A DNA stretch of 64,000 nt, from NCBI GenBank assembly GCA_907165275.2, contig OU015654.1, positions 4,171,501 through 4,235,500 on the forward strand. Direction: 5' to 3'. A program made the translations under genes and the position numbers. This DNA is from Zygaena filipendulae (taxonomy: Eukaryota; Arthropoda; Insecta; Lepidoptera; Zygaenidae). This document shows positions 22,160 to 33,052 of this stretch, piece by piece (within the stretch, counting starts at the first letter, position 1; each line of letters starts with the position of its first letter). Below the pieces are notes generated by a model. That model was given only the letters and a program-made list of their open reading frames with translations. It did no database searches and was not told the origin of the DNA.

Positions 22160-22301
22160 TCCTTATTATTAGGTATATAAATGCAAAAATGAGTTTGTTT
22201 GACAACTACACTTTCACGACTCAAAGGACATAGGGAATTTTTTCCAGGAATTCCGGCGAGAACTCTGAAACTACGCGGGTGAAACCGTGGGGAACAGCTT
22301 A
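22160..22301 (+). mobile_element. Helitron-like element, internally deleted
   Basis: TCCTTATTATTAGGTATATA start, CACTTTCACGACTC, then ACGCGGGTGAAACCGTGGGG and AACAGCTTA (decayed CTAG). Confidence 0.75.
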
Positions 22302-24005
22302 TATTAATATATCTATGTACCTATCTACTTAGTAACCTACTATACCTAGTCTATGCAACTAATATGCACACGAAAATATAATAAAACTCCTGTTTAACAG
22401 CAGATTTTTTTAATTAATTAAAATATCGAAACTAAAAAACTGGGTATAGTACAATGTTTTGTTTACCTACCCATAATTTTTTTTTGTCCCCAAGTTATTG
22501 ACAGGCCGTACCTATAGCCGTGACATGGTAGATAAAATATATTTCCGTCTTCCGAAGATTATAAAACAACAGAGAGGTGAAAAAAAGATACAAAGGTATT
22601 TTTGAAGAAAAAAAATATTCGACATTCCCATTGTCGTAAGTGGATGGTGTCCGTGGGATCGCCCCCCCGCTGGTCCACCGGGTCCGGTAGCCGTGGACCA
22701 GCCCCCCGCGTGTCACTCGCAGCCTCATAACTGGCCCAACGCATTATAATTAGTGGATATAACTCTGTCATAACAGAATTATAAACGTATTAAATAATTC
22801 CGGTGCGTTTAATGTAAACAAATTATTATGGTGCTTAAGTTTTGTACATAATTATGAAATGTGATTAGGCTGCCCCGCCGGGGTGACTTACAATTTAATT
22901 TCTGAGTTTCTCTGTTTCTTTTTTTTGTGTGTTCTTTGCGTCTGCTAAGACAAGTAATTTAAGACAGATTAGATTCCTAAATTAAGATATTAAAAAACGT
23001 GTAACGAGGATTGTTTTAAAATAACTTCAGACGTCAGCATAACAATCGAACGATGTTTTGTGTTGTTTCATAAGATTAAATAAGTATATCTGCTAGATCT
23101 CTTCAAAGAAATACGAAGTTTCAGAAGCAACAAACAATTTCATAGAATTCATAAAACCTGAAATTATTTCATAGCATTAAGTAACAAGAATATGACAAGT
23201 ATTTATTTAACGATGTCATTCTCCACCGCAGATAACTCAGATACGTATCCGAACAGATCATTCAAAAATTGTTATTTTTTTTATTTGGCCCCTAGCTATA
23301 AAAGTAGCTTAACTATCTATCATATTTAAAGCTTCGACAGATATATCTGGGACATTTTTGGTTGAAACATAGTCCGGCCATCGATGACTGATGATAAGGT
23401 AATGGTTAAGATAGACGTGGCTGCTACCGAACTTGATACCTAAGACGCGATAAAGCGAGCGGTCACTCACACCAACACTATTAAATGTTTAATTTATTAA
23501 ACTTGTAACCATTAAAAATTAACATCTAATTGGTCAAAAATAAATGAGACACTCGTTTTCCAATTAACGATTAGAAAAAGGTGCGATGTTTACGCCTGCC
23601 GACGCCTTTCGTTGCAAATGTCTAATCTAAAAGTCATCAACGTTCCGTTATCTATAACAGCGTCCGTAAACCGAGTATACGAGCCATAAATGAGTCCACA
23701 AAATTCCGACGATGATACCCTAATCGCCACTTGATACCCACGAGGAAGTAGCAGCCATATTTATAAGGCGGCACATAAAGTGGGTACATATACAACAATA
23801 AAACGCAATGACGAGCAAACTTATAAGCTAATTTGCTTTAAAAGTGTGAGTAAGCTATTGTATTGGAATGTTTATGATTATTTTTAATTGTTTTGTTTTT
23901 CTGAAAACCAGCGCTACGAGTGCAGTGACCCATAGCAAAATGCTGAAACGGTGACCGTTTTGGTCATGGGACATAGACACAAACATTAGCTAGTTTTCTA
24001 CTAGT
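22302..24005. other. intergenic DNA with two notable islands
   Basis: A C/G-rich patch at 22640-22730 (GATCGCCCCCCCGCTGG) may be a transposon remnant. The block at 23570-23800 is mixed-composition, repeat-free and contains CCATAAATGAG and ATTTATAAGGCG, words typical of Hox or other homeodomain enhancers. No exon. Confidence 0.4.
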
Positions 24006-24218
24006 TCCTACTAATATTATTAATATGAAAGTACCTAACACTGTCTGTCTGTCTGTCTGTTACGCTTTCACGCCTTAACGGCTCAACCGATTATCATGAA
24101 ATTTTGCATACACGCTGTAAGGGTAAAGAGAAGGATATAGGGTACTTTTAAGTTTTTATCCCTGAATTTCTGCGGGAAATCCCAACTTATCGCGGGTGAA
24201 ACCGCGGGGAACAGCTAG
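24006..24218 (+). mobile_element. Helitron-like element, complete
   Basis: TCCTACTAATATTATTAATA at the left and the hairpin CGCGGGTGAAACCGCGGGGA plus ACAGCTAG at the right, 213 bp. A (CTGT)n run (24042-24061) has expanded inside. Confidence 0.92.
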
Positions 24219-24576
24219 TAGGTGTATACCTAATATGTTTAAATTTATTCTAATAAAATTGCGACTCTTTTTACAAACTAGTTCCTTTTTAATTCTAATT
24301 ATTTAGATATCTACTCGTAGTACTTAGATATGTTGTAACTTTAACTGAAGAATTCATGAATTTAAGATTTTGAAAATATTATTTTAGAAGTAAATTTTTT
24401 AATTTTTGAAAATCAATATTCTAACTAGTCTGTCATAAAATAAAAAGTAATGGATTTCGTTACTACAAGAACTATAAATTGAATAACAGAAAAGTAATGA
24501 ACAGTGGACACATTTTTCACCCATGTGAATGTAGCGAAAGGGCCAGGCCACATTATTTGACTAAGGTGTAGAGTTT

Positions 24577-24621
24577 GTGAAGTTAGGCCTTGTGAAGTTA
24601 GGCCTTGTAAAGTTAGGGCGT
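24577..24621. repeat. 15-bp tandem repeat, three units
   Basis: Unit GTGAAGTTAGGCCTT, twice perfect and once with changes. Confidence 0.85.
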
Positions 24622-24752
24622 GTATAGAGTTAGAACCTTAGCTCTACATGCGATCTGATAACTTTTTGACAGCGCGAGTCATATGGTCTCGTCTTGGCAA
24701 CATTTTACATGAAAATGTTTTTGGTGGGATTTACAATTTACTTACATCCAAT

Positions 24753-25075
24753 GGGCATGTTGACTAATTTTTATTTTTTAGTCCGTCTTATAGATTATTA
24801 AAAAATATTGGACACGTATTTTACTTTTTTTACGTAATCAAAAAATAACGGCGATATATTGAGTTGAAATTTCACGTGACGTCACTATTCTGACAGTTTG
24901 TATGGCGGTTTTAGCGGTTAGTGACGTCACGACCCCCTCATCCTAAACTTTAATGCGCTTTATCTCTGTATATTTGAATTTATTTGAAAAAGCAAAAAGT
25001 ACGTGTCTATTATTTTTTTATTTTGTAACTGACGGACTAATTAGAATTTTGATTTTCAAAAGTAGTCCACATCCC
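24753..25075. mobile_element. MITE family 1 (CRE-bearing), best copy
   Basis: 323 bp. The ends GGGCATGTTGACTAATTTTT and, inverted, GGGATGTGGACTACTTTTGA match imperfectly. The subterminal blocks AGTCCGTC and GACGGACT pair well. It contains two TGACGTCA palindromes (near 24879 and 24922) and the block ATAACGGCGATATATTGAGT. Confidence 0.85.
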
Positions 25076-25399
25076 TATTGATTAACTAAAATACCTATGA
25101 GTTTTTATATCAATTTGAGATTACCCTGAACTTTAGGTGTTTATTGTTATGTGTATCACGAAGTAGGTAGGTATATAAGTACTAGAAATCATATTTGTTT
25201 GGTACCTACCCATACTGCTTAGTTTGGGACCTGGTGCGGTGTGATATTTCCAAGCATTACTAATAATGAAAACTGAACTTATCGTCTGACAAAATCACTA
25301 TTTTTTAAAACTATGATACACAGGTACTTACCTAGGTTTCATTAATTACAACAGCACAATGGATTAGGGAAGGCATTTAACCAAAGCATCTCATTTGAT

Positions 25400-25475
25400 G
25401 TTCAATAACAACAGCTAGTGTATTAGACGCTTGATGGGCGTTATTAGGCGTCATGGGTTCGATCCCAACTTTTAT
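25400..25475 (+). mobile_element. tRNA-derived SINE head (fragment)
   Basis: A possible A-box region (TAGTGTATTAGACGC) lies about 40 bp before a good B box, GGTTCGATCCC. It does not form an intact tRNA cloverleaf, so it is read as a SINE head rather than a tRNA gene. Confidence 0.5.
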
Positions 25476-25615
25476 TGTTTACTGATTGTAGAATGTAGGT
25501 ATATGTATATATGTATAGGTAAGTATAATATCAGTTATCTACACATTGGACAAAATCTGTTTAGTTTAGGCCCAAGTGACGCTGCGTGATAGGTAATGTA
25601 TAAATTATAAAAATA

Positions 25616-25790
25616 CCAGCTGTGCCCCGCGGTTTCACCCGCGGTAATTTCGGAGTTCCCGCGGAAATTCCGAGATAAGAAGTACCCTATGTCCTTCTCT
25701 GTACCCCTGAATGCCAAATTTCATCCAAATCCGTTTTTGCGTGATTGAGTAACAAACATCCACACTTTTACATTTTTAATATTTGTAGGA
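25616..25790 (-). mobile_element. Helitron-like element, near complete
   Basis: Reverse copy: CCAGCTGTGCCCCGCGGTTT at the left (CTAG decayed to CCAG), full hairpin, and TTTTTAATATTTGTAGGA at the right. It carries the same internal deletion as the copy at 62692, so it is the same subfamily. Confidence 0.88.
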
Positions 25791-25799
25791 TAGAATGTG

Positions 25800-28700
25800 T
25801 TGTCCACGTGAAGGAAAATCGTCCCAAACGTCCGTTGTGATAGACCGTTGGTATTAAATAATAATAATACTGAAAGACGCCTACTTCAGTAACGAAGACA
25901 GGTAGCCTATCAACATATCTTGGTAGGTAGGTACTTCCAATCCATTCCGGTTATTAATGTATACGAATCATTCTCGAATTTCGCCACTCCGGCCGGCTTA
26001 TTGACAGCTGTTTATTTGTCAATGTCTACTCGACTTCACGAGAGGTATCATCTCTTGCAAATATTTGAATTTATATTCATAAGCTAGCTACAATATTCAT
26101 ACAAGTTGCGCTTTCACTTGATTTATTATTGTTACAATGTTCATTATACAGAAACTAAACAAAAACAATTCGATACCGATATAGCTAAGAAGGTATTCAT
26201 CGTAATGATAAATCGATCGTTACGTGTAAGTTTTACTCAACCATACATAACAATCAATGTTATGTTGTCGACAACTCTATAAAATTCACTTCTATAAATA
26301 CACTCTATTGTCATCTAAAAACAAATAGAACATTTCTTCGGAAAAACTATCCAAGTGAATCGGGTACACGGTGCCGATGACAAGTAACAGTTAATTGATG
26401 CTAATTAATAAATTAATTGGCCATGTTAATATACAACGCTCGAGCGGTTACCTTTTTTCTTACATGGAGGTAGGTACTTATGAGTACATATAGTACATAT
26501 TTCTCCGCGCTACACATTTCCGTTTTTCTCGGCCGCTCTCGATAAGGCGTGCCCACTGCACTTCGCTTAATCATAATCATCTAATTAATTTACTGAAATA
26601 TAACTATATAATAAGGGAACGAGATGAGCCCAGCGAGCTCCTAATTAGGACTGTGTTATGGCAACAATTTATATTTAATGTCGGTATCACTGTCGACTCT
26701 ATATAATTCAATGCAATAGCATTTTATGTCATAATACATATTTCTTTACATTTTTCCAGTTAATCAGCAGATTCTTTTCAGATGTTTTTCTCTCGGAACT
26801 GCCCTTCACTAGGCAGAAATATTTCTTTTTTAAATATAAAATTGTTGACTATACCATACTGCACAGATTTTTGAGTTTTTAAGAACAATATGAACGTAAA
26901 CGGCACTGTTACTTGTTACTTGCAAGTATGTGAGGGTTGTAATGTAATGGTAAGGTTAGAAATGTGCGCACGCGTCGCCGTCACACTCGATTGATGTCGC
27001 GCCGACACACACGTTATGTTGTCACGTCCTCGTGCTCATCATGAGGTATTTTACCTAGAAACGTAATAAATTTATAGAATCACGTGGCCAGTTCTTGAGA
27101 AAAATCTAGTTTAAAATGTTGTTTCGGTCATATCGTGTTACCTGAACGAAATCATTGTGTGGGTGTAACTGTAATAGTTCTCGTATTTCCAAGGATTTCT
27201 TAATATTTTTATTATTTATGACGTCTGGATATGAACTTTGCTTATTGTTAGATATTTATTGGAACTGTAATTTCACCATGAACAAAGTTTATAAGAGTCA
27301 CAATTTACAATCGTATGGCAAGCAGCGAGCACGCGTCTGCAGCGGGACATAAATACTAAATGTGCTGGCACATAATATAACGAGTATGGGGGCCAATTTA
27401 ACAGACTTATTGTCTCCATGCGACCACAATGCGAGACGCAGGGAGTGACGCAAAAGGAACAAGACGCCACGGAACCAGACTCTGCCGATACAAAACAATG
27501 GTATTTAATCAACGATGATAAATGCCGTATTCGAGCACGTTTTTTAACGATACTGCTGTATTGTTTTGGCGGGAGCTTACCGTAGAATACGGAGATAAGT
27601 GGCCGCCGAGAGTGGCTTAGCTGACAAATTGGAATAAAAGGAATATTTATTCGTGTAGGCATACTTGTAACTTGTGGAGAGATATGTGAAACCTTAGGGC
27701 TTCGGCGATGAATTTGACTACATAGTAGATTCAGATCTACTTTAAAGGTTTTGGATAGTTCATTGTTTACGTAGGTCACAGATAATATAATACTATAGGT
27801 AGTTTGAAATATGAGCCTTTGGTACCCACTCGTATAATACTATAAAATTGAAAGAACTCTTTACAGAAATCAATTCATTCGAACAAATCACATTGTAATG
27901 TACTTGATATTTTAAGTTATTATACTAGTTTATAGATTCTGAAAAACAAAATGGTTAATTCTTGTTATTGAACTGGCCCTATAAAATCCCAATTACCTGC
28001 CTTTCTTTTGTATTTTGCAAAATTAAATGTAGATAGTAGATACGTATATAAGTATATAGTGTACATTGAAACTTTCTCCTGATTCATTGTATGTGTGGTA
28101 TTCCAAAATGTATTGAATGTACCATAATATGGTATATGTTAGTTTTGCAAACATACAAGCGCGTACAGGCCGCTGAGAGTTTTGTATAAATCACGATATT
28201 TTGTTGAAATAACGTTGTGAGAACGATCGCCATCTCGCGTTGTATGGCGGGGAACAGAACCGTTCGGAGGCGATCGTAAATTTGTGAGGTAAAACAGCAG
28301 GACGCCTTTATTGGAGTTAAGGACCAAACAACGAATAGACCAATGTTTTGATTTATAACAATGCAGGATTCTCTACGGGACATTCTCGATGTATCGGCGT
28401 GGAAAATCCATTGCGCACAGACTACAGTTGTTCAGCTGAAACATGCGCGTGGTCTTTTGTTATTTCCAGGAAAACTCTAGTGCTTAAAAAGGACAAAACT
28501 AAAACAATCTACAGTTTGCAGTACGAGATGAGTTGGAGCCAACGTCACATAACGATAAATAGTTTCGGAGATATTAGGCAAAGAAAAGCGTGCATTATAT
28601 TATAGAAGCGGCATCAGTATAAATAATAGCCTCTCAAAAATAGCACTAGCGGTGTGTCCGACCGTCAGATAAGATGGCCGGCCGATCTGCAAAAACAATT

Positions 28701-28800
28701 ATGTCCATTGAGAATGTTGTATGTCGTGTTTTGTTTCGTTTTGGGATCTAAACGCCAGTGGTGCGGCGGCATAATGCGTGGCCGATAAATATTTATGCAA
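25800..28800. promoter_or_regulatory. transposon-free block with enhancer-like islands
   Basis: About 3 kb without a recognisable insertion. It contains a dense TAATTA cluster (26386-26660), a GC-richer patch at 26950-27040, a mixed block at 27280-27620, a block at 28160-28330 with CGATCGCC and its inverse, and 28620-28800 with GATAAATATTTATGCAATTT. A 168-codon minus-strand frame (27273-27779) resembles no known protein and is not called. The regulatory reading is inferred from composition. Confidence 0.4.
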
Positions 28801-28809
28801 TTTATTCAT

Positions 28810-28872
28810 ATTCCAGACGGTGGTCCAGCGCAGCGGTGTAGTAGCTGGACGGCCAAAAGTGATTTGGGGTTC
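28810..28872 (+). mobile_element. tRNA-derived SINE head (fragment)
   Basis: CAGCGGTGTAGTAGCTGGA followed by GGGGTTCGATTA (B-box-like). The spacing is close to tRNA type II promoters, but there is no acceptor-stem pairing and the SINE tail is not identified. Confidence 0.5.
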
Positions 28873-29149
28873 GATTATCTATAAAAGTTTCATTTTTTTA
28901 CCTTTGATTATTTTAATTTAATTTAATTAAATGTTGCAATAGATAATAAGTAAACTATGTACCTATATGTAATGCCAGATGTGGAAATAAACCCGGTTTT
29001 TGTGTCTAGACTATATAAAAGACTGTGTACTAATCTTGTAGGTAAACGAATAAATAAAAAAAATTAAAAACTATTAGGTACCTACACCGATTTTAAAAAT
29101 TCTTTCAGTTAAAAGAAGCTATACAGTATTCTTGAGTAACTTAAGGTAA

Positions 29150-29216
29150 GCTATACTTTTATCCCGAAATTCCTACGGGAACTCCGTAATTAACGCGGGT
29201 AAAAACGTGGGGGATT
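29150..29216 (+). mobile_element. Helitron-like 3' part (decayed)
   Basis: TTTATCCCGAAATTCCTACG and ACGCGGGTAAAAACGTGGGG then GATTGATTA. The hairpin is still visible; the CTAG end is lost. Confidence 0.65.
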
Positions 29217-29399
29217 GATTACTTTTTAAAAATTTCATGTCACGAGTTAACTCTTTGTCAATATTTTTGGTCATCATATTTTCATTTTTTTAAATAAGTA
29301 AGCCACTTCGAAAGTTGTCTAAAATGAGTCTTTAACTGGAAAAAATGACTCTGACAATGTTTTTGTTAAAAGACCATCTTATAAGTATATCGAAATTTG

Positions 29400-29730
29400 T
29401 TCTATTTTACAGCGTTCTTAGTTTGTCACACGGGTTCTAGGCTGGACATTAAACGATGCAATGTCTAAAGTTGTCGAGTGAAGCTACCGTGTATGAATTC
29501 TGGCGGGAACGAATGCCAAAGACAAAGACGAAAAAAACAATAGCGGATACAATAGGATTTTCTGTATCGAAGTGGGGAGGATCGTTGTCAAATCTGGTAT
29601 CTGTTGTTCGAAGATCGAGGGCCAGTGTCGCAATAAATACGTCGCCTCGTTGACAGACAAAAAGGCGGGAATGCGCGGCCGCGCCCGGCGGTCTCTGTCA
29701 CGGGTCCAGCGAAATTCGAACTTAAAATAA
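29400..29730. promoter_or_regulatory. GC-richer unique island, candidate conserved element
   Basis: Mixed-composition repeat-free block ending in a CpG-rich patch (GCGGGAATGCGCGGCCGCG). A 65-codon frame over it has no recognisable motif and no plausible splice sites. Confidence 0.35.
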
Positions 29731-30680
29731 TATGAAATATTTCTAATAACTGGCCATGACTCTTTTTTTGTTGAAGTTCATAATATTACAAACCAGCTAG
29801 CCTATTGCTTGTTGCTTAGCTCACTTGATTAGAAATGTGAAAATGTCACGATAACTTTGAGTTAATTTTATTTAGGTAGGTACACTATTAAGTGCGAATT
29901 GCTATAACTCCTCTTGCCTTGAACCGACTGTGATAAAATACAGTTTTAATTGAAATACAAGGAAGGCAACTGAGAACACTTTGTTCAATTCTATTCAAAG
30001 ATTTTTTCCTAGAGAATGTGTATTGTACTGAAACTTCTACGAGTTTGCGTGATGGTGCGCGATGAATATACAAAACTCTATAAATCGTGGTTTTGGATTC
30101 AGGCTGTGATAAGTGTAGGTATACTTATCTACATATTAAGTCAAACTCCTACATTATTTGCAACTTCTTCAATGTAAAGACTCGTTTCTAGTTCCACTTT
30201 TATAATGGTAGGTAGGCATAAAAGTAGGTATATATTGGCAAGCTATTGAGATTTCATTTAGGTATAAACCCCACTATTAAAACATTGTCAACAAATCTAT
30301 TTATAATATAAAAAAAATATAGTTTACCAAATACGGGTAGGACTGCCAAAATTATAGGCTATGTGACAATTTTTTTTAAGTCCATCATGTAGGCTAATAA
30401 AAAAATGCGTAGATAAGCGTTGTGGAACACTTGGATAGAAGTTTCTGCGCCTCGTATAGTTTTCTAGAAAGAAAAAACTAATAAGCAACCAATAATAATC
30501 GTTCCAAAAACCACTATCCAATAAGCGGGCACCTATGACGCCGCTTTTACGCATGCTAAAGAACTTCGTCCTAAAAATGTTTGACACGTAGGTATATTTT
30601 TTTTCACGTATCTATCTAATTTAAAGACTTCGGCGGTGCAATGAGTCGAGATGTCGCGCGACAGCATGAATTGGTACAAT
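29731..30680. other. AT-rich intergenic DNA
   Basis: Nothing recognised apart from scattered TAGGTA words. Confidence 0.5.
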
Positions 30681-30689
30681 TTATGTGGG

Positions 30690-30960
30690 ATTATGACGTC
30701 ACGAGCCACTCACCTGAAGACGTAGGTATTTTTGAATTGTTCAAATTACTTTCGCACATAGAATCGCCAGATTCGCAAGCGAAATGCTTAAAATATTTTT
30801 TTAAGCATTCGCATGCGAATCTTGCGATTTCGTGTGTGAAGATCAATTCGAACGATTCAAAATACGTCTCCTGAACTTTAATGCGCTTTATCTAAATTTT
30901 CTTTTTCATCAGTTAAAAAAGTAAATATAAGTGTCTATTATTTTTTATTATCTAACTGAA
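30690..30960. mobile_element. MITE family 1, copy 4, with palindromic insert
   Basis: TTATGACGTCACGAGCC... and CTGAACTTTAATGCGCTTTATC...GTGTCTATTATTTTTTATTA match the right half of the copy at 24753. A 152-bp palindrome (30718-30869) interrupts it. Confidence 0.75.
30718..30869. mobile_element. self-complementary insert with short target duplication
   Basis: AGACGTAGGTATTTTTGAAT... on the left pairs along about 72 bp with the right arm, which ends ...TACGTCT. There is almost no loop. CCTGA flanks both sides (30713-30717 and 30870-30874), and the uninterrupted relative at 24.9 kb has a single equivalent site. The inner arm shows TTCGCAAGCGAAATGCTTAA against AAGCATTCGCATGCGAA. Confidence 0.82.
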
Positions 30961-31039
30961 CTGCACCATGCCTATATTGCCTATTGTTTTAGAAGCGATT
31001 TATTTCTACTTCGCAGGTTAATGTTCTTCATTACCCCGT

Positions 31040-31350
31040 CGCTATGTAGAGTGAAACTCGGCGCTGGGTTGCGTGTCGCAGTAAGTACCTACCTACCTCG
31101 CCCGCGAGGCGTGGTGGAATCGCGAACGTGTAACATTCCCCGGCGGCGTCGGCGTCGTTGCGCGCCGCTATCAGATGCGCGCGCGCACGTGACGGCATCC
31201 CACGCCCCTGTACGCACACCACCCGGACCCTTCCCGGAAACAGAGCTGAATCTAAGACTTCACTTCTATATCTCTACGCTCCGACAAGACTTTATAGAGT
31301 ACGGAGGCATGGACTATATAGAGTGGGACGTGCTGACGCGCTCTTTATGA
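31040..31350 (+). promoter_or_regulatory. CpG-rich block with TATA-like words
   Basis: GC-rich patch (31120-31230) followed by CTTTATAGAGT and ACTATATAGAGTGGG (31314-31321), with a second CpG island 240 bp downstream. This looks like a promoter. Frames of 98-139 codons across it show composition-driven amino acids and no domain. Confidence 0.35.
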
Positions 31351-31533
31351 CCAACGAACTGCACGCGCAAACAAAAACATTCAAAATTAGAATTATAGAA
31401 ATTGTGATTTATTCGAATTATTTTATTTGGCCGGCAGTAGGTATTTGTTCATAACCGACATTGTAATTCAAATGGAGTGTGGAAACAATAAATCGTCACC
31501 CTCAATTCATTGTTGTGCGCGTGAAGGTCGGGC

Positions 31534-31920
31534 GTGCCCGGGATGCCTCATGGATTGAACACTGAACAGTCGGCGCGTCATCGGCGGCACACGGCGCGGC
31601 GCCGCGGCACGGTTGGTGTTAGCAATTGTCGCGAGCCGCGCGGACAACGTTTTGCGATAGCATCGTCACCGCCTCGAGTCGGCTGCGGCGCAGGCAGATC
31701 TAGATCGCACACGGCACGGCACACCAAAGACATGCCCTCGACGACGGATAAAGTCCTCACATGCGACGTGCGCGCGCGCTTCGAGAAACGCAGTAGAGTG
31801 AGCGGCGGCGGGCGGCGCGGCGCGGCGCGGCGCGGCTGCGTCGCTCGTCGACCGCCGTGGCATCCTAGCGCAATAGCCGTAAAAGAACCGGCGCGGCGTT
31901 CCCTTTTAACGGGCGCGCTT
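31534..31920. promoter_or_regulatory. CpG island, candidate promoter or 5' exon
   Basis: About 390 bp of high GC and CpG in AT-rich surroundings, including a GCGGC/GGCGC simple run near 31803-31834. Open frames on both strands (144 and 135 codons) are mutual shadows of the composition. No protein family is recognised, so a promoter or non-coding first exon is more likely. Confidence 0.4.
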
Positions 31921-32205
31921 AAATTCCCTGTTTTATACCAACGTAATATTTTATTATTTGAGTCGTAAATTAGATAGTGTAACATTGTAATTTACATTCC
32001 ACCGAGATTGTTTATTTTGCTAAGAAAATTAGTAGATCGTATCATCAGTTTTAATTTTTTTTAAGGTTTTAACATTATAAAAAATACTAATTCGACGCAA
32101 CACAATTTTATGTTGATGTATGTACTTATCTAAAATGTATACGTACCTACAAAATATTTATTTAAATATTTTTTTCTTGCCCATATAGGCACAGGTAGAT
32201 GTATA

Positions 32206-32389
32206 GTAGCTGTTCACCGTGGTTTTTCACCCGCGTTCATTTTGGAGTTTCAAGATAACAGTACCCTATTTCCTTCTCTATATCCTTGACAACGTGTACC
32301 AATGCAAAATTTCATGATGACCAGTTTCGTAGATAAGGCGTAAAAGCGTAACATACAATCAAACAAATACACTCACATTCTCATTCTAA
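32206..32389 (-). mobile_element. Helitron-like element (diverged)
   Basis: Reverse copy: GTAGCTGTTCACCGTGG at the 3' end and GTAACATACAATCAAACAA towards the 5' end. Confidence 0.75.
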
Positions 32390-32887
32390 GACAAAAAAAA
32401 TAGAGATAGGCTACACTAGGTACATATTAATTAAATAAATTATCATTGAATATGGTCAACAATAATTATGACCAAGCAATTGTTCGAACATGAGAATGTT
32501 TATTGGCCACTACTAACGCATGTGTCGTGAGATTCATCGCCGTCCGTGTTGGTGCCGTCACTTAGCGTGCCATCAGTGGTCACCGTTGGTGGAGAAAACC
32601 GTCGTGGATACTATAATTAATGAACATTCTTGACTTTTTCTTCGCCAAGAAAGGGTGTAGAATTCTTAGTGTTTTAGTGTTTAATCGATGGTAATTAAAT
32701 GTCCATTGGTAGTGGCTGAAGTTTTTTTCTTCACAGAACCCTTGTATGCCTTGTAACTTGTACCCACAGAACCCTTGTACCGGCTGTGAGTTGAAAATTA
32801 GAACACACATTACATCGATGATAATATTATTACTGGAGGTCCCTCATTCATCTTCCTTGACTGTAATGTTAACTAAAATATTATATA

Positions 32888-33052
32888 GCGAGATTTGATT
32901 GTTGTTTGTTTGTTACGATTTAACTCAAAAACTACTGAACCGATCACGAAAATTACTATTTCACCGTTAAAATGCTACTTTATCCCTGAGTAACATATAT
33001 TGCAACCCGAAATTTCCGCCGGAACTCCGAAATTACCGCGGGAAACAGCCTA
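32888..33052 (+). mobile_element. Helitron-like element (diverged)
   Basis: TTTGTTTGTTACGATTTAAC, ACTACTGAACCGATC, and AACTCCGAAATTACCGCGGG then AAACAGCCTA. The hairpin arm is deleted and CTAG has decayed to CCTA. Confidence 0.75.

Noticed and set aside
27273..27779. 168-codon minus-strand open frame
   Set aside because: No recognisable domain, no GC-rich codon bias as in spg or Uch, no plausible splice or promoter context, and it contains the overlapping plus-strand frame. Probably a chance frame in unique non-coding DNA.
31534..31985. Opposing 144- and 135-codon frames
   Set aside because: Both come from CpG-island composition; no motifs, and the two strands cannot both be coding.
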